A DNA stretch of 64,000 nucleotides from Clostridia bacterium (GTDB lineage Bacteria > Bacillota > Clostridia > Oscillospirales > CAG-272), in the NCBI GenBank assembly GCA_017472695.1, contig JAFUOQ010000018.1:1-64000 (forward strand), in the 5' to 3' direction. The position numbers and the translations under genes were made by a program. The number at the start of each line of letters is the position of its first letter. Within the stretch, counting starts at the first letter, position 1. Under the pieces are notes generated by a model that was not told the DNA's origin, did not search any database, and worked only from the letters and a program-made list of their open reading frames with translations. Shown here piece by piece: positions 34,032 through 41,674 of the stretch.

Positions 34032-34580
34032 TCAAATCATATTCAAAAAAAGTCTTGAAACAATGCAGGAGAGTAAAACGCAGAAAAAAGAAATAAAAAG
34101 AGCAACAGGAAATGCGTGTCGCGTCTTGCGAATTTTAGTGGCTGAAAAATACATACAAATTACATAAATTACAGTATCCGACGATGCCATAATGACAGAT
34201 GCGCAAATGCCTATAAAGCTATCAGCACCATATAAGGAAATAATCTCTTCATAGGTTGCAATTGAAGCACTACCCGAAAATGGTCGCAATAAAATTAAAG
34301 GAAATAATTCGCTCGGCACGCCAATTTTATCAAAAGCCGGAGCTAGAAAAGAGGCAAACACTCTTTCTGCACCCGAGGAAATAAACATAGAAACAGAAAC
34401 TATAAGCGCGCACATTGAAGGCAGAAGAGCAATGGAGCCTTTAAATCCGGCTTTTGCCCCTTGAAGAAAGCTTGAAAAGTAATTTTTCTTGCCAAACATA
34501 ATTATTATAGCTACCAAAAAAACGACACAGGGTAGCACAAAAAGTGAAATTTTTCTAACAATCTCCACTAATTTTACCAA
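34032..34580 (-). CDS. spmB: Spore maturation protein B
   Basis: The 182-residue polytopic protein (about five membrane helices) shows SpmB-like features: GFKGSIALLPSMCALIV, LLRPFSGSAS and a YEEIISLYGADSFIG segment. SpmA and SpmB are needed for full spore core dehydration. It overlaps spmA by 26 bases. The first ATG is used; a GTG four codons on is an alternative start. Confidence 0.9.
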   Translation of the reverse strand: MVKLVEIVRKISLFVLPCVVFLVAIIIMFGKKNYFSSFLQGAKAGFKGSIALLPSMCALIVSVSMFISSGAERVFASFLAPAFDKIGVPSELFPLILLRPFSGSASIATYEEIISLYGADSFIGICASVIMASSDTVIYVICMYFSATKIRKTRHAFPVALFISFFCVLLSCIVSRLFLNMI

Positions 34581-35136
34581 TTATCCTTGAAAGTATAATT
34601 CCTAAAAGCATACATATCCCAGATACGACCCAAACAGGTATAATAATTTCATATGTAATAGATGCGCCTTGCGCTATTCTTATAGCAATTACAGTTGTGG
34701 GAATTAAAGAAAAGCAGGCACAACCAAGCACCGCAAGAGTTATCATATCATTGGTTGCCTTGTCACTATCTCGATCCTCATTTAGCTTTTCTATCGCGTT
34801 AAGCGCTAAAGGAGTCGAGGCATTCGAGAGACCTAAAATATTAGCACTTATACAAGCGGTAATTTCATTTGCCCCCTTATTTTCCTTAAATGCACGAGGA
34901 AAAACAAATTTCAAAATAGGTTTTAATAGCTTGGATAATTTGTTGATTATTCCGGCATCCATTAAAACCTGCATAACCCCGTTCCAAAAGGTCATTATGC
35001 CAATTAGTGAAATTACAGTAGTTACACTTTTACTAGCACCCTCTAATATTCCATCGTTTAAGCCTTGCAAATTTCCAGTAAATATGGCAAAAATCACCGA
35101 AATAATACAAAGAATGCCAAAGCATTTTCCAATCAT
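34555..35136 (-). CDS. spmA: Spore maturation protein A
   Basis: The 193-residue membrane protein has the SpmA pattern: GLNDGILEGASKSV, FWNGVMQVL near residue 50, and NILGLSNASTPLALNA around 100-115. The length is typical. It is the first gene of spmA-spmB, expressed during sporulation in relatives, and fits the other spore genes in this window. It lies divergently from the abrB-like gene. Confidence 0.92.
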   Translation of the reverse strand: MIGKCFGILCIISVIFAIFTGNLQGLNDGILEGASKSVTTVISLIGIMTFWNGVMQVLMDAGIINKLSKLLKPILKFVFPRAFKENKGANEITACISANILGLSNASTPLALNAIEKLNEDRDSDKATNDMITLAVLGCACFSLIPTTVIAIRIAQGASITYEIIIPVWVVSGICMLLGIILSRIIGKISGDC

Positions 35137-35192
35137 AAAAGCTCCTTCAATATCTAAAAAATAGGTTTTTTGTAAAAAATTGTAAATATCAA

Positions 35193-35221
35193 TTGACGGA
35201 ATCTATTAGTTATGGTAAAAT
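35193..35221 (+). promoter_or_regulatory. Sigma-A promoter of the AbrB-like gene
   Basis: TTGACG (35193-35198), 17-base spacer, TAAAAT (35216-35221). The 5-codon-spaced internal ATG at 35256 is the likely start. Confidence 0.7.
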
Positions 35222-35255
35222 AATGTTGATAACAATAAAAAAGAGGGGTATTACC

Positions 35256-35501
35256 ATGAAATCAACAGGAATAGTTAGAAAAATGGACGAGCTTGGCAGA
35301 ATAGTTTTGCCAATTGAGCTACGCAGTAAGCTTGAAATTGGTCCCAAAGATCCAATTGAAATTTTCACTGATGGCGATAAAATAATACTAAAAAAGTATC
35401 AGCCATGTTGTATCTTATGCGGTAACACAAGCGATAATGTGCTATTGAACGAAAAAAGAGTGTGCAAAAAATGCATTGAAAAGTTAAATGTGTTAAAATA
35501 A
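35256..35501 (+). CDS. AbrB/SpoVT-type regulator with zinc knuckle
   Basis: The 81-residue protein has an AbrB swapped-hairpin DNA-binding domain (1-48, with GIVRKMDELGRIVLPIE) followed by two CxxC pairs (C52/C55 and C70/C73) that probably bind zinc. AbrB-like proteins act as transition-state regulators. The ATG at 35256 was chosen because GAGGGG lies ahead and upstream codons include the promoter. The next gene (GH95) starts 13 bases after its stop, so the regulator and the fucosidase may be co-transcribed. Confidence 0.85.
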   Translation: MKSTGIVRKMDELGRIVLPIELRSKLEIGPKDPIEIFTDGDKIILKKYQPCCILCGNTSDNVLLNEKRVCKKCIEKLNVLK

Positions 35502-35514
35502 TAAAGGAGTCAAA

Positions 35515-37803
35515 ATGGAAAAGCTATTAAAATATAATGCCCCAGCCACTATTTTTGAGGAGGCTTTGCCAATAGGTAATGGTTCTCTTGGCGCTATGAT
35601 TTATGCCGATACCGAGCTTGATAAAATACCATTAAACCACGATACATTGTGGTCAGGCAAGCCAGAGCAGTACATTGTTGAGGGTGCAAAGGAATCCTTC
35701 CAAAGGGCGCAAAAGCTAGTCGAGGAAGGTAAGTATCACGATGCGCAGGTAGAGCTCGAAGAGAACTTTACAGGTATGTGGCTAAATTCATATTTAATGC
35801 TCGGTGAGCTTTATATCAAATATAAAAATCAAGGTGAGGTAACAAGCTATCAAAGAACACTTGACCTTGAAAATTCAATAGTTACAGTTAGCTACCTACA
35901 AAACGGAATAAAGTTCGAAAGAGAATATTTTATTTCCTATCCAGATAACTGTATGATGATTAAATTAAAATCATCCTCTCCTGCTTCATATGAGATTTAT
36001 GGTGGTCATGTTGGAAAATCACATACAACAGCAGGTGATAGCGTTCTTTATTTTACCTTTGAAAGCCCAACTACAATTGGACCTGAATATGCCGCAAAGC
36101 AACGCCCTGTTACATATGATGGCGAGTCTGTAAAGGCGAGCGCTATGGCAAGGGTTATAGCTGATGGAGAGGTAGAAACAGAGGGTGACTCTTTATTTAT
36201 CAAAAATGTTACAGATGCAACAATATATTTTTGTGCAGAAACAAGCTTTATAGATGTTTTTACACTTCCTAATAAGCCAACCTTCAAGCCTTGCCTTGAT
36301 AGAATCGGAGAGCTTGCTAAAAAGCCTTATGATGAAATTAAAAAATCGCATATAGCTGATGCATCAAGCCTGTTTAACAGAGTAAAAACTGACTTTGGTG
36401 GCAAACCAAGTGATAAAACCACAGACAGACGCTTAAAGGACGGCGACAAGGATCTCGGTATGTGCGAGCTTCTTTTCAACTTTGGCAGATATTTAATTAT
36501 CTCTGCGTCAAGAAAGGGCAGTCGTGCTACAAATCTACAAGGAATTTGGAATGACAAATTCTATGCTCCTTGGTCATCAAACTATACAGTAAACATTAAC
36601 CTTGAAATGAACTATTGGCCGGTGCTTATGTGCAATCTTCCAGAATGCCACGAGCCAATAATAGACTTAATCAAGAGTGCAAGCGTAAAGGGCAAGGAAA
36701 CTGCAGAAAAATTCTATGGTGCGCCTGGCTTTGTTTCACATCATAATATGGACTTGTGGGCAAACACAACACCAGTTGGAAACAAGGTGGTTGGTTCCTC
36801 TAGATACGCATTTTGGAATATGTCCTCGGGCTGGCTCTGCCGTCATCTTTATGAGCATTATGAGTATACAGGCGATAAAGAGTTTTTAAATAATGTTGCT
36901 TACCCAATAATGAAGGAAAGCGCACTTTTCTATCTCTTTATGCTCAAGGAAAAGGATGGCAAATACATAATGACACCATCAACCTCTCCAGAAAATGGAG
37001 TAATAATTGATGGACAAAAGGTGTTTACCTTACCATATACAACAATGACTCAATCAATAATTGAGGATCTTTTCACAAATATTTCTAAATCTGCAGAGAT
37101 TTTAGGAATTGACGATGATTTTGTAAAAGAAGTTAATGAAAAGAAGGACAGGGTAGGCATCTACCAAATCGGCTCACAGGGACAGCTTCTTGAATACGAT
37201 AAGGAATACGAGGAGGAGGACGTTCACCATAGACACGTTTCTCACTTGTATGCCTTGTATCCAGCAGATATTATAACTACTGATAAGACCAAGGAGCTAG
37301 CTGAGGCTTGTCGTCAAACTCTTGAAATTAGAGGCGACGAGAGCACAGGCTGGAGCATGGGCTGGAAGGTTAACCTTTGGGCACGTCTTAAGGACGGTGA
37401 CCGAGCAATGAAGCTTGTTAAAACGCAGCTCACTTGCGTAGCACCTAATAATGAAATTAACTATAGTGAGGGTGGCGGAACATATCCAAATATGTTTGAT
37501 GCTCACCCACCATTCCAAATTGATGGCAACTATGGTGTTTGTGCAGGAATTGCGCAAATGTTCCTACAATGCGAAAACAATAAAATAAAAATATTACCTG
37601 CTTTGCCAAGAGAAATGGATAAGGGCTATATTAAGGGCTTACTAGCAAAGGGTAATATTACAGTAGATATTGAGTGGGAAAAGAACAAGCTTAAAAATCT
37701 AAAATTAGTAACACCGATAAAGCAAACTGCTATAATAAATATTGACGGCAAGGATACGACAATACAGCTTGAGGCTGGTAAAGAGTATAGTATAACTGCT
37801 TAA
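35515..37803 (+). CDS. GH95 family alpha-L-fucosidase-like enzyme
   Basis: The 762-residue protein follows the GH95 plan: an N-terminal beta-sandwich (about 1-250, opening with EALPIGNGSLGAMIY and LNHDTLWSG), an alpha/alpha six-hairpin catalytic barrel (about 280-690), and a C-terminal beta domain. The PNMFDAHPPFQIDGNYG motif near 658-675 is characteristic. GH95 enzymes remove alpha-1,2-fucose, often from host mucin or milk glycans. No signal peptide is present, so it would act on imported sugar. A class IV aminotransferase follows after 12 bases. Confidence 0.92.
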   Translation: MEKLLKYNAPATIFEEALPIGNGSLGAMIYADTELDKIPLNHDTLWSGKPEQYIVEGAKESFQRAQKLVEEGKYHDAQVELEENFTGMWLNSYLMLGELYIKYKNQGEVTSYQRTLDLENSIVTVSYLQNGIKFEREYFISYPDNCMMIKLKSSSPASYEIYGGHVGKSHTTAGDSVLYFTFESPTTIGPEYAAKQRPVTYDGESVKASAMARVIADGEVETEGDSLFIKNVTDATIYFCAETSFIDVFTLPNKPTFKPCLDRIGELAKKPYDEIKKSHIADASSLFNRVKTDFGGKPSDKTTDRRLKDGDKDLGMCELLFNFGRYLIISASRKGSRATNLQGIWNDKFYAPWSSNYTVNINLEMNYWPVLMCNLPECHEPIIDLIKSASVKGKETAEKFYGAPGFVSHHNMDLWANTTPVGNKVVGSSRYAFWNMSSGWLCRHLYEHYEYTGDKEFLNNVAYPIMKESALFYLFMLKEKDGKYIMTPSTSPENGVIIDGQKVFTLPYTTMTQSIIEDLFTNISKSAEILGIDDDFVKEVNEKKDRVGIYQIGSQGQLLEYDKEYEEEDVHHRHVSHLYALYPADIITTDKTKELAEACRQTLEIRGDESTGWSMGWKVNLWARLKDGDRAMKLVKTQLTCVAPNNEINYSEGGGTYPNMFDAHPPFQIDGNYGVCAGIAQMFLQCENNKIKILPALPREMDKGYIKGLLAKGNITVDIEWEKNKLKNLKLVTPIKQTAIINIDGKDTTIQLEAGKEYSITA

Positions 37804-37815
37804 TCGGAGGTACAT

Positions 37816-38667
37816 ATGAAAAACTTGGGATATTATAACGGCAAGACAGGACTTATTGAGGAAGTGACTGTTCCAATCACCGACAGGGCGTTTTACTTTG
37901 GAGACGGGGTATACGACGCGGTAATGTGCCGAAATAATATCCCATATCTTTTGTATGAGCACATAAATAGAATATTTGACAACGCCGAGCTGTTAGGCAT
38001 AACCCCGCCTAAAACCAAGGAGGAATTAAAGCATCTTATAACAGAGCTATGCCCACTGGTTGATGGTGAGGAAAAGTTCGTTTATTTCCAAATTTCACGT
38101 GGTAGCGGTATAAGAAATCACGAGTTTACAAATACCAAGGGCAATTTGTGCATTATGATAAAGCCGCAAAAAATTGAAAAGGTATACGACAAGGTTGATG
38201 TTTGCTCAACAAAGGACATAAGATTTCATATGTGCAACATAAAAACCTTAAACCTTTTACCAAGTGTTTTGTCAGCACAACACGCGAAAAACAATAAATG
38301 TGAGGAAACAGTTTTTGTTCGTGACGGCTATGTCACAGAGTGCTCACATAGTAATATTTCTATTTTGAAGGACGGCACGCTCATAACTGCCCCTGCTGAT
38401 AATCATATTTTACCAGGTGTTACTCGTGCCCATCTTATACTTGCAGCAAGAAAGCATGGAATTGCTGTGCGAGAAGAAAAATATACATTAAATGATTTAA
38501 TAAATGCCGATGAAATAATAGTCACCAGCTCCTCAAAAATGGCGAAGGGTGTTAAAAGAGTCGACTCTAAAAATGTAGGTGGAAAGGACGAAAAAAATTT
38601 AAGGCTACTACAAGAGGAGATTTATGGAGATTACATAAATGAAACTAACTTAAATACACGGAAATAA
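37816..38667 (+). CDS. Class IV aminotransferase (D-amino acid or branched-chain type)
   Basis: The 283-residue protein is a fold-type IV PLP enzyme: an ITDRAFYFGDGVYD start motif, KTLNLL near residue 143 (PLP lysine), ECSHSNISIL and LPGVTR segments. The family covers D-alanine aminotransferase, branched-chain aminotransferase and aminodeoxychorismate lyase; the GDGVYDAV opening fits D-amino acid aminotransferase best. That would supply D-amino acids for the cell wall, but the assignment is tentative. It follows the fucosidase gene by 12 bases. Confidence 0.85.
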   Translation: MKNLGYYNGKTGLIEEVTVPITDRAFYFGDGVYDAVMCRNNIPYLLYEHINRIFDNAELLGITPPKTKEELKHLITELCPLVDGEEKFVYFQISRGSGIRNHEFTNTKGNLCIMIKPQKIEKVYDKVDVCSTKDIRFHMCNIKTLNLLPSVLSAQHAKNNKCEETVFVRDGYVTECSHSNISILKDGTLITAPADNHILPGVTRAHLILAARKHGIAVREEKYTLNDLINADEIIVTSSSKMAKGVKRVDSKNVGGKDEKNLRLLQEEIYGDYINETNLNTRK

Positions 38668-38684
38668 TGCAATTAAGGAAAAAA

Positions 38685-38757
38685 TGCCTTCTTTGAAAAG
38701 ATGCCCCTTGAGGGTATGCCTTGCGCTGAGGTGACTACGTTAGGCAGACGGAGGGAT
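38685..38757. repeat. Interspersed hairpin repeat, copy 3
   Basis: TGCCTTCTTTG..., then CCCCTTGAGGGTATGCCTTG shared exactly with copy 2, and a final GGCAGACGGAGGGATT. The stem sequence differs where the two arms no longer pair fully, so this copy is decaying. Confidence 0.6.
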
Positions 38758-38780
38758 TTTTATCTAGTTTTCAATTAAAA

Positions 38781-38807
38781 AAGTGGCTCCAAAAGAGCCA
38801 CTTTTTT
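38781..38807. terminator. Terminator of the SleB-like gene
   Basis: AAGTGGCTC and GAGCCACTT pair around CAAAA, with T and A runs on both sides. Confidence 0.85.
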
Positions 38808-39633
38808 AATAATAGAATGCGTGATTACCAATCTGTGCATAGAGCTGTCTGTTTTTACCAACCCAGCTGTTAGGTGCAACCTTTGGATTTACAAAGTAGA
38901 GAATACTTGTATTTTCAGAGTATCCCTCAAGACAAATCTTTGCTGCAATTATGCTTTGTGCATTTGCACTTTTGTAAATGCTTCCGTTAGCTGCAGGACT
39001 AAATTGCACTCCGTTTTTTCTATCAAAAATTACACTATAAATAGTGTTTGGAAAATAAGGAGAACGAACTCTATTTAGTATTACGCTTCCCACAGCGATT
39101 TTTCCACGTAGAATTTCGCCACCACTTTCGGCGTTAATAATTTTTGATAGCCAATACACCTCATCCTCGCGATAAAATTTATCTCCCGATAGAATTCCAC
39201 CGCTACCGCGAGTGATATTAAAGGATGAATTACTGTTAACCCAGCTTATCTTTGCATCAAACGCCTTCGCCATAAGAGTAACAGGCGCATACATAACTCC
39301 ATATCTCATATAAATAGGCGAGGGAGTGTACAAATAACGGCCATTTGCAACTATATAATTTGAGCCATCAGTTACAGTCATATACAGCTTACTTGACGAG
39401 ATTGTCAAGGTTCTATTTGAGTAGTTGTATGTAACCTTCGCACTAGAATCAATAGTGTTTGCAAATTTCCTAACACCCACAAAGGTAGTTGAGTCCTTTA
39501 TTTGAACGTTTGTTGTAAAGGCTTGTCCGTCTATGTAAATTCCGACAGCACTCTTTGTGGAAGCACCTGCAACTACGGAAAAAGCAGTAACCATAAATGC
39601 AAAAATAAAAATAAATGATAAAGTTCTCTTCAA
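38806..39633 (-). CDS. SleB-type spore cortex hydrolase with copper amine oxidase-like domain
   Basis: The 275-residue protein has a signal peptide (about 1-25, ending GAST), a copper-amine-oxidase N-terminal-like domain (about 30-150, common in clostridial wall proteins and without oxidase activity), and a C-terminal cell-wall hydrolase domain (about 165-275) with INAESGGEILRGKIAVGSVILNRV. That matches SleB/CwlJ-type lytic transglycosylases that degrade spore cortex. I prefer the TTG at 39633 because GGAAAGGA lies seven bases before it; a further ATG at 39687 has no such site. Confidence 0.85.
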   Translation of the reverse strand: MKRTLSFIFIFAFMVTAFSVVAGASTKSAVGIYIDGQAFTTNVQIKDSTTFVGVRKFANTIDSSAKVTYNYSNRTLTISSSKLYMTVTDGSNYIVANGRYLYTPSPIYMRYGVMYAPVTLMAKAFDAKISWVNSNSSFNITRGSGGILSGDKFYREDEVYWLSKIINAESGGEILRGKIAVGSVILNRVRSPYFPNTIYSVIFDRKNGVQFSPAANGSIYKSANAQSIIAAKICLEGYSENTSILYFVNPKVAPNSWVGKNRQLYAQIGNHAFYY

Positions 39634-39755
39634 AAAACCATCCTTTCCAAAGTATTTTCCAAAATAGGAATAGTAATGCTCGAACAATTACAATAATATT
39701 CTAACTTAAATTTTACCAAAAATCAAGCAGAAATATTTACCAAATAGAATAGATA

Positions 39756-39792
39756 AAGCCTTGCAGTCATTGACTTTGCAAGGCTTTTTTAT
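39756..39792. terminator. Terminator at the edge of the prophage remnant
   Basis: AAGCCTTGCA and TGCAAGGCTT pair around GTCATTGACTT, followed by six T. It marks the border between host genes and the phage remnant. Confidence 0.75.
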
Positions 39793-39890
39793 TTTTGCTT
39801 GTTGTTCTGTTTTATATTTGGTTGAAAAAACAAAAATTCTACTTTATACCCACATAAACCTACATTAAGGCAACAAAAAAGCAACATTTT

Positions 39891-40383
39891 TTATTCATCA
39901 AATAATTGCTTTCTCAAAGCATCGACATTTTCGTGTACATATGTTTTTGAGGTTACAATAGCATTTGAGTGTCCAAGGAATTTTTGAACAGCAAAAACAT
40001 CGTGGCATTTTTCATAGAGTAGGGTGCCACATGTATGTCGCATCTTGTGAGGAGATAATTTTCTTATTCCTGTTTCTTCAAAAAATTTATTGTATTTGTT
40101 ATTTGTGAAATTCATAGAACATTGAGGCTTGCCATTTGCATTAACGATATAGCCCTTAGAGTAGTGATTTTTAAGTGTTTCTATAAGCGCCTTAGGAATT
40201 GGTATAGTGCGTAAAGAATTGGCATTTTTGGGCTTATCTACAACTGCCATACCTTTTAATGTAGTACATGCACGTTTAACTGATAATGTGCGTTTTTCTA
40301 AGTTTATATCTTCCCACTTTAGCCCACAAAGCTCACTTACACGCAAACCAGAATATAAAAGAATAAGTATGTATATACAGGCG
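39891..40383 (-). pseudogene. Truncated tyrosine integrase (C-terminal catalytic part)
   Basis: From about 40383 down, the frame encodes the phage-integrase catalytic domain: TGLR-like YSGLRVSELCGLKW (first Arg), HKMRHTCGTLLYE (HxxR), and FLGHSNAIVTSKTYVH (H and nucleophile Tyr), to residue FDE. The N-terminal half (arm-binding and core-binding domains) is missing. The first 20-odd codons of the open frame above 40383 are the reverse of the neighbouring phage gene, so they are not integrase. It is a pseudogene left by a deletion. Confidence 0.85.
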
Positions 40384-40700
40384 GCACGACAGGAACACAA
40401 AAAGATAGTGTGCAAGAAAGATACATAGTAGCTCTTGAGGAATGCCAAGAAAAAATGCGAAATAAAGCGATAGCATATGCAAAGGCTGTTGCTGATTTTT
40501 GTGACGATGTTGACTTAATGCCTAACTCATTATACAGGCTTGTTTTACTGCTATATTACGGAAGCAAGAGGAGTGTTAAGGAAGTAGCAAAGGAAATAGA
40601 CAAAAGCGAAAGTCATACAAAAAAAGTATTGTCCGCAGCGCGAGAGCAGTTTTCCATAATTAAGGTTGCATGTGATTTATCTCAAAATGATACCAAATGA
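40374..40700 (+). pseudogene. Phage sigma-factor-like/DUF1492-type protein, N-terminally truncated
   Basis: The plus frame reads VYTGGTTGTQKDSVQERYIVALEEC...KEVAKEIDKSESHTKKVLSAAREQF and ends at a TGA at 40700. It has a C-terminal helix-turn-helix like sigma-70 region 4, as in the DUF1492/ArpU-like late regulators of Firmicutes phages. The 5' end runs into integrase sequence at about 40372-40383, so the N-terminus is lost. A GTG at 40410 could still give a 96-residue product, but without a ribosome-binding site. Confidence 0.7.
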
Positions 40701-40725
40701 TACCTTTTGATACCAAATGATACTT
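40688..40725. repeat. Phased TGATACC repeats
   Basis: TGATACC occurs at 40688, 40698, 40708 and TGATACT at 40718, an exact 10-base period with alternating AAA/TTT spacers. Being one helical turn apart puts them on the same face of DNA, as for a protein-binding site. They overlap the stop codon of the phage sigma-like gene. Confidence 0.75.
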
Positions 40726-40772
40726 GAAAATACCCTCAATTTATGATAGTGTTAAGATAGAGAAATTATAGA

Positions 40773-40796
40773 GGGAGCAAGAAAGCTCCCTTTTTC
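40773..40796 (+). terminator. Intrinsic terminator upstream of the toxin ORF
   Basis: GGGAGC and GCTCCC pair around AAGAAA, followed by TTTTTCT. Confidence 0.8.
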
Positions 40797-40798
40797 TA

Positions 40799-40827
40799 TT
40801 GACTTATGATAAAGTGTGAGGTATAAT
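40799..40827 (+). promoter_or_regulatory. Sigma-A promoter directly before the toxin ORF
   Basis: TTGACT (40799-40804), 17-base spacer, TATAAT (40822-40827). The only in-frame start (GTG, 40832) lies five bases after the -10 box, at or before the expected transcription start. Confidence 0.7.
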
Positions 40828-40831
40828 TTAA

Positions 40832-41389
40832 GTGGGCGAATTTAAAGAAAGCGAACATCCGAGAGATAAGGATGGCAAGTTTGCTGATAAGGGAAGAACA
40901 ACATCTTCTAACGGAAATAATGCTAAGCAAAGGCTAAAAAATGTATTAAAAACATATTCCGAACAGATACATTTTTATCGTAATATGAATGAATTGACAG
41001 AGCAATTAAATAGCTCACCTGAAAAAGCGAAAGAAATTATGACGGATGCAATTAAAACAGGAAAAATTAATCTTAAATTAAGAGAGCAAAAACAAAGAGA
41101 ACATATTGAGGGCACACTCGAATACAAACAAGCTGTCAAAAACGGAAAATCACCGAGCATTTTAACACAGGATGCCAACAAGCTTATAAAAATTCACGCA
41201 GGAAAAGGACAGTTGCTTTTTAACAAGGGCAAATGGACACAAACAGAAAGATTTATGCACGATGGCATAATAGGTGAATATATCAATAACCAAAAAGGAA
41301 AGAGATATAAAACACAAAACGGAAGAATACATTATTCTAACAAAGGTGTACACATTGTGCCTGACGGAAAGGACAGAAAAAACAAATGA
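40832..41389 (+). CDS. Ntox50-like polymorphic toxin C-terminal module
   Basis: The 185-residue frame starts HPRDKDGKFADKG, the phrase typical of phage head-morphogenesis (MuF-type) C-termini, then a helical linker and a domain (about 85-180) with KQREHIEG...YKQAV, IGEYINN, and the C-terminal HYSNKGVHIVP motif of polymorphic toxin type 50 (Ntox50), a predicted RNase. The usual capsid-protein N-terminus is absent; a stop codon sits directly before the GTG. It is a detached toxin domain left in the prophage scar. The overlapping downstream gene may encode an antidote. Toxin activity is predicted, not shown. Confidence 0.75.
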   Translation: MGEFKESEHPRDKDGKFADKGRTTSSNGNNAKQRLKNVLKTYSEQIHFYRNMNELTEQLNSSPEKAKEIMTDAIKTGKINLKLREQKQREHIEGTLEYKQAVKNGKSPSILTQDANKLIKIHAGKGQLLFNKGKWTQTERFMHDGIIGEYINNQKGKRYKTQNGRIHYSNKGVHIVPDGKDRKNK

Positions 41390-41568
41390 TTGATGAAAAA
41401 TATGAGGGCGAAAAAGTAAAAGTCGTTTGCCACGATGGTTTTACTACACAAGGGTATTGTATAATGATAGGCACAAACGAGAACGGAGAGGACTTTGTTG
41501 ATATAGAGGTTTCATACGGAATTGAGGAACTGCCTGAAAGCGAAATAAAATCAATAGAAATTTTATAG
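41386..41568 (+). CDS. Small protein coupled to the toxin, possible immunity protein
   Basis: This 60-residue acidic protein begins within the toxin stop codon (ATGA overlap), so translation is coupled. It has alternating strands (KVKVVCHD, GYCIMIG, DFVDIEVSY) ending in ESEIKSIEIL, suggesting a small SH3- or Sm-like beta-barrel. Toxin genes of this kind are often followed by an immunity gene in the same arrangement. A direct role is inferred from position only. A terminator follows. Confidence 0.6.
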   Translation: MIDEKYEGEKVKVVCHDGFTTQGYCIMIGTNENGEDFVDIEVSYGIEELPESEIKSIEIL

Positions 41569-41573
41569 AATAC

Positions 41574-41600
41574 AAGGACACTAAACGGTGTCCTTTTCTT
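41574..41600 (+). terminator. Terminator after the toxin-partner pair
   Basis: AGGACA and TGTCCT pair around CTAAACGG, followed by TTTTCTT. Confidence 0.7.
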
Positions 41601-41674
41601 ATGCTAACAATTGGATGATGCGTGGTTTTTGCATCGTAAATGAGGTTCACTTCATTAGACGGGGGATATTTATT

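Noticed and set aside
34697..35164. 155-residue plus-strand ORF
   Set aside because: Antisense to spmA, an obvious real gene of the right length and motif.
40975..41181. Minus-strand ORF opposite the toxin gene as antitoxin
   Set aside because: No ribosome-binding site, no resemblance to an antitoxin, and it is the reverse of the toxin's lysine-rich codons.
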